Origin: Trichaptum fuscoviolaceum
Lineage: Eukaryota > Basidiomycota > Agaricomycetes > Hymenochaetales > Trichaptaceae
NCBI GenBank assembly: GCA_910574455.1
Contig: CAJSYZ010000008.1
Location: forward strand, 372,001-436,000
Direction of reading: 5' to 3'
DNA length: 64,000 nucleotides
Shown: positions 22,281 through 34,103 of the stretch, piece after piece
Position numbering within the stretch: the stretch's first letter is position 1
How the letters are laid out: the number at the start of each line of letters is the position of its first letter
Program-made: the position numbers and the translations under genes
Notes under the pieces: model-generated
The model's database searches: none
Told to the model about the DNA's origin: nothing
Seen by the model: the letters and a program-made list of their open reading frames with translations, nothing else

Positions 22281-23882
22281 TTAGCCCTTAGCCCTCCCTA
22301 TATCTTCCCAGCTACCGTCGCTGCCATTGTCCGATCCTCTTTCCTCGTCCTCCCCATCCGAGGATCCGGAACTTGACCTTGCCCCGGGCAGGGCGCGTAA
22401 ACGATCGTTCAAAGACTGCGCATCACCGAGCACACTGCTTCCGACGAATACTCCGGGAGATGCCAGAGAGTCTAGGGAGACAGGCGAGAATTCTGACAAT
22501 GGAGAGAGTGGGAAAGAAGATGAAGTGCGAATGGAAAGTGGACTTGAGCTCGAAGGGCCCACTGGAAGAGATTGGGGTGAGGGAAGCTGGAACTGAAGCG
22601 TTGACGGTCCCGCCTCGTCGGTCAGAGGCGAACTCGGTCCCCGGGACGAGGTTGATGATATTGGCGTTGCGTACACCGACCCGCCCTCGCGCGGTGAACG
22701 GGTGAGGTCAGTCGTAAGAGAGCGTAGGAAGATAGATGAGCCATCCTCCGTTTCGACCCCTTCCCTGTGCAAATCTGCAATCGGCTCCGGTGAGGACACA
22801 GTGACATCGGGCCCCTGACACGGTCGAGCACTGTCCTGCTAAATAAAAGCGATATTCATAATGTGTTTGATCTAAAAAACAGACATGTCACATACTGAAG
22901 TCCAAATAGATGTGTCGTAAACGAGCGATGCGCTTCCTTGAAGCAGCCTTTCAGAGACTGATAATGTTGGCGTTGTCGTCCGACTTGTATCATGAGAGCC
23001 GAGAGCACTATACTGCTTCACAAGAGTCATATACAAGTTAGCACGGGGTCGACCTCGTACCGACATTGACAGACATACCTCAGCTTCATGATCGTACTCA
23101 GAGTCATCGTTGTCTCTCGTACGATAATCATGTACAGCGATATATTCCACGCCGTCGTCGTCGTCGTCTCCGCCGCTATCCCCACTCCCTTCACCTCCAC
23201 CTCCAGCCCTTTCACCGCTATGGTTTCCACCGCCTCGTCCGCCACGGGTTGGATCATTACGGCGAGCACCAGTCAGTGTGTATAGAGCGAATGAAACAAC
23301 GGCTCCTAGAAGGAGATTGCGGAGTGGTCGGCGACGTCGTTTCTTTGCTATGACCTTTGCTGAAGATGTAGGAGGACTAGGAAGAGAAAGAGATTGAGGA
23401 GGAGGAGGAGGAGGAGGAGGAGGAGGAGGAGGAGGAGGAGGAGGAGGAGGAGGAGGAGGAGGAGGAGGAGGAGGAGGAGGGTTATTTGCGATATCCTTTA
23501 TTGCAGGAGGAGGTGGACGCGATGGTGGTGATGAAGTGGAAGCAATGCTCTACCAATACAAACCTCCAGCGCTCAGTTACACTGCTGAATAAACTCTCGT
23601 TGTCTGCACCGTAGGTATTGCCAACCAACCCTCCGAGCCCGATGTACACCATATATAGACTCCATATAGTAGTATGGATGAGCCGATGCCAAAGCGGGCC
23701 CATTCCGACCAGTCTACATCTGCCGCTTGCGCACTTTTCAGAGCCGTGCTCTCCGCAGACTTGTTAACCGTCCTCTTCGTCGCCTTCTTGAGGCCCCGTA
23801 CTAATGGTCCGAACTGCGCAGGCACGGCGATCACGCGTGGCAGAGCGGGTCTCGCTGGCAGGAGTGACAAGTGCTTGGACAT
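22281..23882 (-). CDS. MSKH-family protein, copy 2 (473 aa)
   Basis: Unrecognised family. My model has four exons, 23882-23610, 23549-23079, 23015-22896 and 22838-22281, each a whole number of codons (1422 nt). The order is MSKH leader with RGLKKATKRTVNKSAES (mitochondrial-presequence-like), membrane segment 1 (FGIGSSILLYGVYIW), a polyproline run encoded by a CCT repeat, a basic patch KKRRRRPLRN, membrane segment 2 (LLLGAVVSFALYTL), a Gly/Asp-rich stretch (RGGRGGG, GDDDDDG), and a Ser-rich tail ending in acidic GSSDGEDEERGSDNGSDGS. The first donor is GTGCAG, weaker than usual but aligned with copy 1. I infer a two-pass membrane protein, perhaps of the mitochondrial inner membrane; this is untested. 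Confidence 0.7.
23399..23481. repeat. (AGG)n microsatellite coding for polyproline
   Basis: About 27 AGG units on the plus strand. On the minus strand they are read in frame as CCT, giving the polyproline linker of copy 2. Copy 1 has only a short proline run here, and copies 3 and 4 none. Length is likely to vary between individuals. Confidence 0.9.
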
Positions 23883-24019
23883 TGAAAGATGGTATGACCC
23901 AAGAGTGTTTGTAGTGGTTCCTTTTAAGTCCGATGCGCTGGAAGGAACGTGAAGGACATGCGGTTTTCATAGATCCAGAGAAGACGTGATTGAGAAGTTG
24001 GCCATGATAAAGTTGAGAT

Positions 24020-24220
24020 GGCTGTTAAATCTGAACGAAGGATGCCAGCTTCTCGAGGTTGAGACGCGAAAAGCGATGCAGCCAGTATCGCCAGTACAGC
24101 AGTTCGAGACATCTTCATCAGCCGAGAATTAAAGCATAGCTCGAGTGCTCAAACCACCTATGATTAAAACAACGATATTTTTGTTCACTTGTGCAAGGAT
24201 CAACCGTCTAAGATATTTTC
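24020..24220. other. Spacer between copies 2 and 3
   Basis: Short spacer with the upstream region of copy 2 (to about 24020) and then the 3' flank of copy 3. No gene seen. Confidence 0.4.
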
Positions 24221-25268
24221 CTAGCTACCGTCGCTGCCCGCGTCCGATCCGTCCTCCACATCTTCTCCGTTTGATGATCCGGTACTAGTCTCTGATTCGG
24301 GCAACGCACGTAGGAGCTCATCCAAAGACTCCGCATCAGCGAGGACGCCCGGCGATGACAGCGAGTTCGGGGAGCCAAGGGAGAATTCCGTAAATGGCGA
24401 GAACTCTGTCGGTTGGGAGGGTGAGGAGGGTAAAATGCGAACGCGCAGCGAACTTGGGCTGGAAGAGCCCGCCAGCGGAGGCCGAGACTGCAGTGTTGAC
24501 GGCCCCGCCTCTGAGTCGTTCACCGCAGGCGAAGTCCGCCCCGAAGACAAGATTTGGTTTGATAATACTCCATCTGCAGCATCGTCCGCGTAGGAGAAGG
24601 GTTTGTGGCTCGTTGGAAGAGAGTGTACGGTACATGCACCGCTGTTCACTTGATCCTGCTGCGCATCATCAGAATACGCCGGCTCTGTCGGGGAAGAGAT
24701 GTCTTCATAAGCATCGTCGAAGGCGCTCTGAAGCTGTTGCTACTATTAGGACATAGTGAGGGGTCTGCTTATCTTGATGGCGCACCTTTGTTTCGTCATC
24801 CCCATCTCCGTCTTGAACGTTCTCACTTGTTTTATCAGTCATATCATGTCCTGCACTACCGACGACACCGCCGTAGTTGCCGATGCTATCATCCTTATCC
24901 TCATCATGTCCCCCGCCTCCGCCTCCTCCAGGATAATCCCCATCATCTTCGTTATCGCCACCACGGCCCGCTCCCCCTAACGCACAAACAACAACCCAGA
25001 CTAACGCAGCAACAGCGTACGGCATGTACTTTCTCTTCTTTCGCCTTGTCGCATTGCGATGAGCCCAATAGGCGGCTAAGCCGCCAGCGACGCCGGCGGC
25101 ACACATTCCACCGAGTGCATAGGCGTCAGCGTCAGAAAGGGCCGCACTCGCCGCTGCGTGCGTGATTGACCGCTTCGCCGCCTGGTTCGACGCCCGGAGT
25201 AGATGACCAGCGGCTTCAGCCTGCACCCGCGTCACGGTTATGGATCGTGCTAATATGTGCTTGGACAT
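24221..25268 (-). CDS. MSKH-family protein, copy 3 (331 aa)
   Basis: Two exons, 25268-24786 and 24733-24221, both whole codons, around a 52-bp GT-AG intron. The leader is MSKHILARSITVTRV with RASNQAAKRSITHAAAS, a good match to mitochondrial presequences. Membrane segment 1 (GGMCAAGVAGGLAAYW) and segment 2 (YAVAALVWVVVCALGGA) are close together, linked by RRKKRK. Then come a glycine run and Asp/Glu-rich stretch (YPGGGGGGGHDEDKDD) and the Ser-rich tail with GPSTLQSRPP, ADAESLDELLRALPE and DGEDVEDGSDAGSDGS. The short loop between segments suggests a hairpin. Function unknown. It is the most compact member and the best guide to the family's core. Confidence 0.75.
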
Positions 25269-25441
25269 TCGATTTGCAGATGTGGATACGGGGGATCGCT
25301 GTGCAACAGTATTTGAGCAGCATCACGATTAAGACACTTGTGTTGGGAGCTAAACGTGCCGGACATGCTGTTTTCATTTACACTTGAGAAGTTGTGATCG
25401 ATGAGTTCGCGTGGGATTGCCGACAGAGGGGTTTCACGCAT

Positions 25442-25764
25442 CTCTTGAAGGCACGGACGCCGAATCGGCTGTGACGGAGGAGTACTGTTCGTTTATTAAA
25501 TCTCGCCGTCGACTTCGAGGTTGGGAGAACGTACGTGAGAGGTGACAGCGGGGATTGTACGCGTAGGGAATCGTTGAAAAGGCGGACGCTCAGGTTTGCT
25601 TGTCAGCGACCTTCAAGTTACCCGTTTATCACGATACGTAAAGATCGATCTTTCCTACAGCGATCGTGAATCATAGCAGTACCGCGACTAACTCGCAGCC
25701 TTCATATTGCTTTTAATTCGTAGCAAAAGTTCAGTCAGTACAGGAACGTCATCCCGACACTGCT
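25442..25764. other. Spacer between copies 3 and 4
   Basis: No gene seen. The promoter side of copy 3 (25269-25400) keeps a GGACATGCTGTTTTCAT motif also found upstream of copies 1 and 2. Confidence 0.4.
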
Positions 25765-27340
25765 CTACAACCAGTATGAGTGCTGAATATTCCTTCTGTG
25801 CTTGGCCAGCAAGCTAGCGTAACTGTACGGGTCCGGGTCCGGAACACTCTCTGCGTCCTCCTCATCTGATGAGTCGGTTTCGGTTTCGACGGTTTCGTGC
25901 AAAGCGGACCGCGATGAGCGACGTGTCCTCTGACGCTGTGCGCTTCTGGTAGGCGGGCCCGCCGATGAGCGTGCGTATGGGAAGTCTTGATATGGTGAGT
26001 AGTGTGAAGATGATGAGCTCGGAGCCGATGAGTAAGCTGGCGGCAACAAGGACGAACTTGAAGGAATCGGTCGCCGAGTCTCGCTCTGATGAGGCGGGAC
26101 CCTTACTGGGTACGAAGACTGCGGGGTCGTCGACCCGGTCGCGGAGGCACTATCGTTTACGTATGGGTTGTGTAGTGTGTATGACGAGCGCGGGGTCGGG
26201 TATGCACCATCATCCATCCGGCCCATCTGACCATCAGCAAGACGCGTCGATCCTGTTGTAGAAGAGACATAGTCTGGGGGTTTATAATACGACTCCCAAT
26301 AGTCCTGCATCGCATCATTTAGTGAACATGCTCGATATCGACAAGAACAGCAGTGCTTACCGAAGACCGGGCCGTTCCGTACAGCGAACCGCCCTGCCAC
26401 TTCATTGGAGGGTTTCCGAATACTCCAGTGCGCTGAGCGCGGTCAAGACTTTCTTCGTACTCCCGCATCCTCCTTTCCTGAGCTTCTTCGTACGCTCGAA
26501 CCATCTCTCCAACTTCGTCTCTCTCAACGCAATCAAATACGTCCCGATAATCCTTGTCACCAAAGGGATCACCATCATCATCGTCGTCGCGGCGTCCTTC
26601 ATAAAAGGGGCTGACCCACCAATAAAAGAGGATTAGAGTGATTGTGGTTCCTACTAGTAGGATCCTTCTCTCGCGAGGAGCTTCGCTCCATTTTTCTAGC
26701 AGCCATGTCACTAGTGGCGGTTTGGGCAGCGGTGCAAGGATCTCCTCTGCGCTTTGAGAAGCTTCATTCCATTTTTCTCGCAGCCATGTTATCAGTGACG
26801 GTATGGACGGAGTTGCTAAAGTCTCCTCCACGTCTTGAAGAGCTTGTTTCCATGTTTCTTGCAACCATGTTAATAGTGACGGTATGGGCAGAGGCGCTAG
26901 GATCTCCTCCGTGTTTTGAGAAGCTTCATTCCATTTTTCTTGCAGCCATGATACTATAGCAGGTACGGGCAGAGGATCATAGACATCCTCATACTACTGA
27001 TGAGTCAGTTTTAAGGGGATCAAAGGTATTCATTATTACTCACAACTCTAACAATATTGCTTGTTGAGTCTGCGACTATGGGAGTTGTCCACTGTAGATA
27101 GACCCAATACGCTACGCCGCCGACGGCGCACAGTCCACCAGCAACCGGAATGCAGTATCCAGTATGAAAAGGAAAGCTCGACGTAGACTCAACGGGGACG
27201 GGGATCGGCAGGACGCTCTGTGCAGACTGGTGGATTGACCTCTTCACCACGATATTGGACGCTCGTTGCAGAAGACCAGCGGCATTAACCCCCACAGGCG
27301 TTACGAAGCGAGAGGACAGCAGGATTATGTGCTTGGACAT
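25765..27340 (-). CDS. MSKH-family protein, copy 4 (489 aa)
   Basis: Three exons, 27340-27044, 26993-26361 and 26304-25765 (1470 nt, in frame), with introns of 50 and 56 bp. The leader is MSKHIILLSSRF, then LLQRASNIVVKRSIHQSAQS, a textbook-like presequence end. Membrane segment 1 is GGLCAVGGVAYWVYL. The linker is four tandem 27-residue repeats, each with a WLxEKWNEA-like amphipathic helix. Membrane segment 2 follows basic PRERR (LLVGTTITLILFYWWV), then RRDDDDDGDPF, a charged coiled stretch and a long Ser/Pro/Tyr-rich tail with TETDSSDEEDAE. It has the same architecture as copies 2 and 3, with the linker and tail replaced. Function unknown. Confidence 0.75.
26650..26990 (-). repeat. Four 81-bp coding tandem repeats in copy 4
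   Basis: The 81-bp unit encodes 27 residues, for example ILAPLPIPSLLTWLQETWKQ and then ALQDVEE. Four units are visible with drift between them (WLQEKWNEASQ, WLQETWKQALQ, WLREKWNEASQ, WLLEKWSEAPR). It is absent from the other copies. Confidence 0.85.
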
Positions 27341-27831
27341 CGTGGTCGGTCTGAAGGAGGCCCATGAACAGCGTCGTCTTTGGCGCTGGGCGCTGGTGAG
27401 CTGGACGGGGAAGTGATGGGCATGCCGTTGGGGTGTTGATTGAGTTCAAGTTGAACTTGAAGTACGCGTGAGACGTATGTAGTAATAGTAGACTCGGTGA
27501 ATAACATTATGTTGCCAATGACTTGCGAATAGTAAATGGTAAGGCTGTCCTTGAAATGCAGTTATTGTCAAAAAGGCGAGCAGCTGTGCAATGCAACTCC
27601 CTCCCAGTGCCGAGCCGAGGTTTGAAGACGTTGCACAGCAGCGACCACATTCATGATGATGACATAAGCCGGCATAAGGAGTATGAGAACCAGAACGCTC
27701 AGACCGTCGCGCTCCAAGTGAACTGTGGGCCTCACCTCTTCACCACCGTCTCCTTCTTACTTCCAACACCACCACCACCACCAACAACAACAACGAACAC
27801 TCTGCTGGCTGGAGAACACGCACATCCTGAC
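27341..27831. promoter_or_regulatory. Divergent promoter region, copy 4 / DUF2415 gene
   Basis: The head-to-head spacer between the minus-strand copy 4 and the plus-strand DUF2415 gene. The frame of the latter stays open up to an ATG at 27523, so translation could start further upstream than annotated. No clear TATA or other element was identified. Confidence 0.35.
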
Positions 27832-30800
27832 ATGACCTGCGAGGACAAGCCTCGCTCGCAGCCTCCCGCTTCCGAACCTGTGCTCGTCGAACCGACCCCG
27901 TCAGCGTCTGCGCCCGCTGATGTCAAGATTGCCCATGTGTATGTCGTCGTTGTTCGTAACAAGTCTTCCAGTGTCTAACCGCATGTTTGTAGACAACTAC
28001 GAGACCTGGTCGTCTGTCCGTACGCGCGAGGCGTGGTGTGGTACGTCGGTGCTAACTGCATCATCGAACATGATATACTCGACCCTCTCGCTGTGAGTTT
28101 TATCTCAGTACCGCTCTCGGAACGTATTCTCTCTGTCTTATTTGTCTTTTTGAATACGTGGCGTTTGGCATGCCCGTGTCGCGTTTGAATGTGGTCGCCG
28201 CGACACTTCCGCTTCTGTCTTCGTCTGAGGACAGGCGGAGAATGTCATTAGCGAGATCCAGACTGCAACCAATTAAATAGTCTGCTGAAGCCACTCGTGC
28301 TGCTATTCTGAAAACACGGTTAAGGGCACTCAGGCTTGACATTGCGACCCACCTACATTCCACCGTTATCGCGGATTGGACGCGTGGTCTCGCCGCCTTG
28401 TCTCATAAGCTATAGGTGGCGGCAAAGTGTTTAGGAATACGCCGTCTGCCTACTCCTACTATATTCTATCAAGCGGCATGGAGTTGCCACATTCATTCTA
28501 AACCTCTATTGTCTTTTGTTTCTGAAGAACTTTTCTGACCCTCTTTCTCCAGCGCCCTCGAGTCCTCGCCAGCTTGACATTCACCCCTGTGACCCTCACG
28601 ACTCTCTCCCTTCCCGACAATAGAATCCTTCTTGCCGCAGGCGGCCAGGACCGAGAACTCTTCCTCGCATTGTACCAGCATGACCAGCCTTCCACATCAT
28701 CAGCTTTTTCTTCACCCCGCCCCCCCTCCCGGTCTTCGAGTGCACCGAGTGATGCATCAGGATCTTCTGTGTCACGGCAAGTGCGGGACATGGGCTCTGA
28801 TGGGCAGGAGGCGGAGGAACAGGCTCTGGGGTACCTGGAACGACAGAGGAGGAGGAGAGGACCCGGCCGGAGTTCGCACGAAATCTGGCAACATTCAAAC
28901 CAGTTCGAGTATCCAGCGTCGATCAACAACTCAGTCATGTTGTACATCCCTCCAACGCCCCATTTCTCCGACTTCGGAGATTCTTGGCCATCCCCATCAT
29001 CATCTCGCGCCAACGAAATGCTCCCGCGCCTTGTGGTGTCGAATAACGACCGTTCGGTCAAATTTCTGGACGTTAGCCTGACGAAGGGCGGATTTGGACG
29101 GCATGTGCGGGAAAGCTGGTTCGGGCGGGGGAATACGATGGAAGAGAGACAATTTGAAATCGTGGGGATTCTGCAGTTACCCGTGCCAGTGAACCACAGT
29201 GCGTTTTTCTCTCTCTTATCCGATGGTCCAGACGATTTAATGTTTTATGTATGTAGCGACGGTCTCACCCGATGGTTCTACGCTGCTGTCATGCGGCGAT
29301 TCATCCTCTATATACCTACACAGAATTATCTCCAAATCGCCATCCAACTCCTCCCTTTCACCTACATGCGTACTCGAGTTCGAACCGCTCATCACACTCT
29401 CCCTCCCGCCCTCGCCGTCCTACCCCACACCGCTGACCAACCCCTATCTGCCATACGCGTTCGTCGACGGGGCGTGGACGCTCGCCGGTGCGCCCGTGTC
29501 GTCGTGTTTCGCGACGGCGTGGAACAAGGACGGGAGCAAGTTCGCCGTCGCGAGCCAGGAGGGGATGGTCCTCGTCTGGGACGTGCGGAGCGGCGAGCCG
29601 CTGCAGGGCGGGCGCTGGGAGACGGTAAGGGTGGAGGATGAGGATGAGAAAGGCAAGGCCATGAGCAGAGGGATGAGTATGGGCATGGGCATGCCTGTAC
29701 CCGCGCCCCCGTCGGCCTGGATGCGCGCGGTGACGATGAATGGGACGTGGACAAGGGATCCAGAGGGGGAGTGGGTGCGCGACAGCGGGCTGGCGGAGGA
29801 TGACCTGGGGGCGTGGTATGCGAACCGGGCCACCGCGCCGTCGTGGGGCGTGCGCGTGCTGAAGTTCGCAAAGAACGCGAGCGGGCGCGAGGTGCTGGTC
29901 TTCACGGAGGTATGCACTTAATAAATTCTTTTCTTCATATCTCATATTGACCATCGACACCTGTAATTTAAACGTTTAGCACGCGTCGAAGATACACGTT
30001 ATCGACGCAGACACGTTCACGACGCACGACGTCATCCGCATCCCGCACGTCCCGCTGCGCAAACCACTACCGCCGCCCCCCTCGCCCCCAGCGGTGCGGA
30101 TCGACGATGGGCCTGCGCCTGCGCCGGTGCCGAGGACAACGACCACGACCGCGACCGCGGCCACAGCAGCGATGGACTCCGCAGCAGAAGCCTTCGAGCG
30201 CGAGCGCCGGGCGTTCATGGCGCAGTTCAGCCCGCGCGAGCGCAGCGTGTTTCAGCAGCGCGCGCGCGTGGCCCAGCTCGAGGCCTTCGAGCGCCACGTC
30301 ATGCAAAACGGGTCCGGCTCGGGTGTGTTGCGTAGGCTTGAGGGGGGTCACTTGAGCCCGAGAGGATATGTGCCCGGCGGGGTCGGGGTCGGGAGCGGGG
30401 GTGGAGGTGGGATAAGGCCAATGGCGATCGGCGGGACGCGGCATACCTCTACGCCCCCAGCACCCGCGATGCTGAGCCCCGGCCGCCCGTTCTCGCGCAG
30501 CCCGGAGATGATAGCGACAGAAATGAACACGCGCTTGCGCGCTGCGAGGTCGAATGGCCTGCCTGCGCCGGGTACGCCTGGACCTGCGCCAGAGCCTGAG
30601 TTGCTACGGCTGCCGCTGCCGCCTCAGACGATGGCGAGGAGAAGACGGCGCGCGCCGGTGATACCTGCTTTTCCGCCGGGCGGCCTGACGGCGCGGAGGA
30701 GCTCGTTCGAGTCCGGGTCTGGCCGCCCAGTACGAACGATGCCAGGTGGTGAGGCGAGGGTGAGGGCGGCGGGTCCGGGTGTGGGCGCGGGAGTGGAAGA

Positions 30801-31866
30801 CTCGGTCATGGAGGAGGACATCGCGTGGCACATGATTCTGGATGCGATTGAGCGCGAGGACGTGGAGATGGCGAGTGAGCAGGACCGCGATCGGGAACGG
30901 GAACGAGAAAGAGATGAACAGCGGGATAGGGAGGCGGTGCAGGCGGCCCTCGAGAGTGCGCGCGCGAATGCGACGGAGCGGTTGCGCGAAGCGTTCTTCG
31001 GTCGGACTCCCCACCCTCCTGCTCCGTCTGCTGCTTCCGCAGCTGTTCTGTCTCAAGCTCCGGCGACAGGGGGCGCCGCTGCGCAGGATGGAACGGAGGT
31101 ATCAGCGCCAACGACAGCGACGGAAGCGGAGCGGGCGGAGGCGCGCTTCCTGAGCTACCTACGGACGGTGGGCCTGCAGCTTGAGGGCGACGGCGAGTCG
31201 AGCACGGTCGTGCGCCTTGGGTCTGCACCTGTGTCAGCGTCTTCTTCTTCTTCTTCGTCTGGGTCGTTGTCGTCGTCTACAGAGGGAAGCGCGAGTCCTG
31301 GACCTGGGCCCGGACCTGGTATTCGGATTAATACCAGTCGTGGTCAGGGAGAACCGAATGATGCGCATCCTGGGAGACCCGTTCAGAATCCGGAGAGCTG
31401 GGAGGGGTGGTGGGACTTTGAGTGCACGACGCCGGAGCCGTTGTTCTCTGTGGATTTGACGCGCGCTGCGTCGGCCGGCGCGACGGGCTCAGGCTCTGGC
31501 TCTGGCTCTGGCTCAAGTTCGTCGACGGATGCAGAGATGATAGGTCGGGAGCCGGAGGCAAGCAATCCAGAGCTTACGCAGACGCAGACGCACGATTCGA
31601 CTTCCTCGCAACCCTCGCCAGCACTCTCTCAAACAAACACCGACACCGAGCTACCGCCCGCACCCACACCGGCTGCTGTGGCTGCGGGGCTGCCGCCGTT
31701 CCGCGAGCTGATGGAGGCGACGCAGAGCGGGCGGCGGCTCGACATCGCGGGGGTGTGCTTTGCGCCGGGCGGCGCGCACATGTACGTCGCGACGGTCGAT
31801 GGGATTACCGAGTGGACGGTGCGGGGCACAGAGGTGCGTTGGTGGGGAGGCGGGGGATTGCTTTGA
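27832..31866 (+). CDS. DUF2415 / WD40-like protein (1130 aa)
   Basis: Five exons join in frame: 27832-27938, 27993-28092, 28553-29198, 29257-29909, 29980-31866 (3393 nt). The fold is a degenerate WD40 propeller: LRDLVVCPYARGVVWYVGAN, EHDILDPLA, LLAAGGQDRELFLALY, QFEYPASINNSV, RLVVSNNDRSVKFLDVSL, SPDGSTLLSCGDSSSIYLHR, FAVASQEGMVLVWDVRSGEP, REVLVFTEHASKIHVIDA. The C-terminal DUF2415 piece GRRLDIAGVCFAPGGAHMYV and ATVDGITEWTVRG follows a long low-complexity middle part. This is a conserved fungal family without a known role. The intron at 28093-28552 is unusually long (460 bp). The start at 27832 (MTCEDK) is my choice; the ATG at 27523 is also in frame. Confidence 0.85.
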
Positions 31867-32752
31867 GTTGATGATTTTGGGATTTTTTTTACCTTCGTTC
31901 GTACATGTAGGATTAATGGACTGGCCAAAAATATTATGTATAACACTACCATCTTTCTGCTTCTCTATTTTATTATGTATCATGCACTGTAGTCAAAAGA
32001 CATAAGTACTCTTTCTATCCGATGTTCAGCCCGACGATCGAGTGAGACCCAAAATGCTCCTAAAATGGATAAGAATAGTGAATGACGTCATCTTCCCTCA
32101 AGCATCAACTTGAAGTTGAAGTTGGGACGAAAAGTTAGGACGTTCAACTATCAAGTTGTTGATGTCCATTACTTCAACTTTCTTGAGCCTCCCTGACAAC
32201 ATAGCTAGTACTAATATGGTCGCTTTCTATAGCAAGCAACCTCATCAAATACAGTACTAAATAAAGCTGACTGGAGTTTGGGTGGCCTGCTTATATGGAG
32301 AACACAAGAAGTTCTTGCGGTACCGCATGTGGAGAACCGTGACGGTCTTCGAGTTCCCGACATGCGGCCCTCCAGTTGATCCGATGACCCCAGTTTTGGC
32401 AGAATCTCTTCGCTTATACTAGCCTTGGAGTTCATGGGTCTCTTGTAGGTAAGTTACGTGCCATCAGGATCATGGATCTGGGTATCTAATGATTCTTCTC
32501 CATCATAGAACCGCACTTTATGAACTACCGCTCATTATCTCAAGGTACATAGAGAGACATATTAGTCTTCGGTATGAAGAACGCTGATTCCTAAGAATTG
32601 AGTGATGGATACATATAGGTTGCATGCGCTGGCGGGCGACCTAGCTCAGGACGCCCACTGATGCCCACCGTTTCGTGAGCTGTCCTTTTCATCAATTTTA
32701 AGAGGTCCCCATCCTCGGTCGCTCTATCCACATTGTGACGTTCTGCGAACAA
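31867..32752. other. Spacer upstream of receptor R1
   Basis: No gene recognised. It is A+T-rich, with several CAACTTGAAGTTGAAGTTG-like runs near 32106-32170. At 32605 a short upstream ORF begins (MDTYRLHAL); a similar one precedes R6. Confidence 0.4.
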
Positions 32753-34103
32753 ATGGACCCGACTTATCCGCTCGTGCCCATCGCGAATTTCATCGCTTGC
32801 GCTCTTGTCGTCATACCCTTGATCCATCTGGTCACACGATCCTGGAACACAGGGGTGTACGTCTTCGCCCTCTGGACATTTCTTTCGAGTCTCTCGTACG
32901 CAGTCAACACTATCGTTTGGGCAAACGATGATAAGGACAGGGCACCCGTTTGGTGTGATATTTGTAAGTCAACGGTGCATTCGCTAGCGCATCGTAGACG
33001 GCTGATAGGTTGATTAAAGCATCCCATCTTCAAATACTTGTAAATATTGGACGGCCCGCATGTTCTCTTATAATTACCCGTAGACTGTACAAGATCACAA
33101 GGCTCCGAGATGCTATCGCCAGCAAGCGACAGGTAGACACCTCTTCGTTAACTGTCGTGACACAAAGTCTGACTCCGTCCGGTTTTGCAGAGGCGCATTG
33201 AGTTATCCTTGGAACTTGTCTTATGCGTCGGGTTTCCTTTCGTCGTAGCGGCTCTTTGTGAGTGCTTTCTTGTACCTCAGAACTCCATTTCTGACTGCTA
33301 TAAAAATTCTCAAGACTATATTGTTCAAGGTGCCCGGTACCAAATACTTGAGGAACAGGGGTGTAGCAATGCCGTTGACACCTCTGGAGTGAGTGTCATA
33401 TTGATCTCGTCATGGACTATATTGTTTCCCTTAGTTTCTCTCGTACTTTATACGCGTAAGCTATTTCATCTTTTTCTATACCATGTACACGGGAGTTCTT
33501 ACCAGCGCATGAACAGCACGGATTATTCACACATTCTATCGACACCGCAGGGAGATGAACGAATACCTTGACAGCACCGATGAGGGGCTGAGCCAAAGTC
33601 ACTTCAACCGCATGCTTGCGTTAGGATGTTTCGACATTTTGATCACACTCCCCATCGTCATTATTCTGCTCGTCATCGACATTCTCGATGGCGGCAAGTT
33701 CGAGTTTTATCAGGGCTGGACGTACATTCATACGCAATGGGAGGCATCTCCGGTCCCCAAGAGTGAATGGTCCGCAACGATATGGAACCGGTTTTTGCTG
33801 CGCTGGGATGAGTGGATCAACCCTTTCTATGCGATGGTCTTCTTCCTTCTGTTCGGCCTCACGCCGGAGGCTAGGGATGGATATCGCAGGGTTTTCCACT
33901 TCTTGGCCAGGCCCTTTCGTGCCCAGCGCGCAAACAGTACAGAGGACGTCTTGCCCGATGTTATTTTCAAAAGCGGAAAGGATCTACACGAGTCTATCAC
34001 GTCGAACACTTCAAGCGAGTAAGTTGTAGTTTTTTTCCCCTGTCAGATTTTACTCGCAGCTGATGAACGCTGGAATAGTACTCGATCGGATGTCGCAGTA
34101 TGA
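32753..34103 (+). CDS. STE3-type pheromone receptor R1 (352 aa)
   Basis: Seven-helix G-protein-coupled receptor of the STE3 class, which binds farnesylated peptide pheromones at the cell surface in basidiomycete mating. My model has six exons: 32753-32963, 33020-33132, 33191-33257, 33315-33455, 33517-34018, 34079-34103. Class signatures include MDPTYPLVPIANFIA, WNTGVYVFALWTF, INTIVWAND-like VNTIVWAND, DRAPVWCDI, IITRRLYKITRL, YIVQGARYQILEE, REMNEYLDSTDEGLSQSHF, MLALGCFDILITLP and FEFYQGW. The cytoplasmic tail holds VIFKSG and ends in a tiny last exon (DTRSDVAV). No stop or broken splice site was seen. It faces subtilase S1 tail to tail, 297 bp apart. It could be a mating receptor or a non-mating paralogue. 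Confidence 0.93.

Noticed and set aside
29358..29960. 200-codon minus-strand ORF
   Set aside because: Shadow of DUF2415 exon 4, whose plus frame has clear WD40-like motifs and splice sites.
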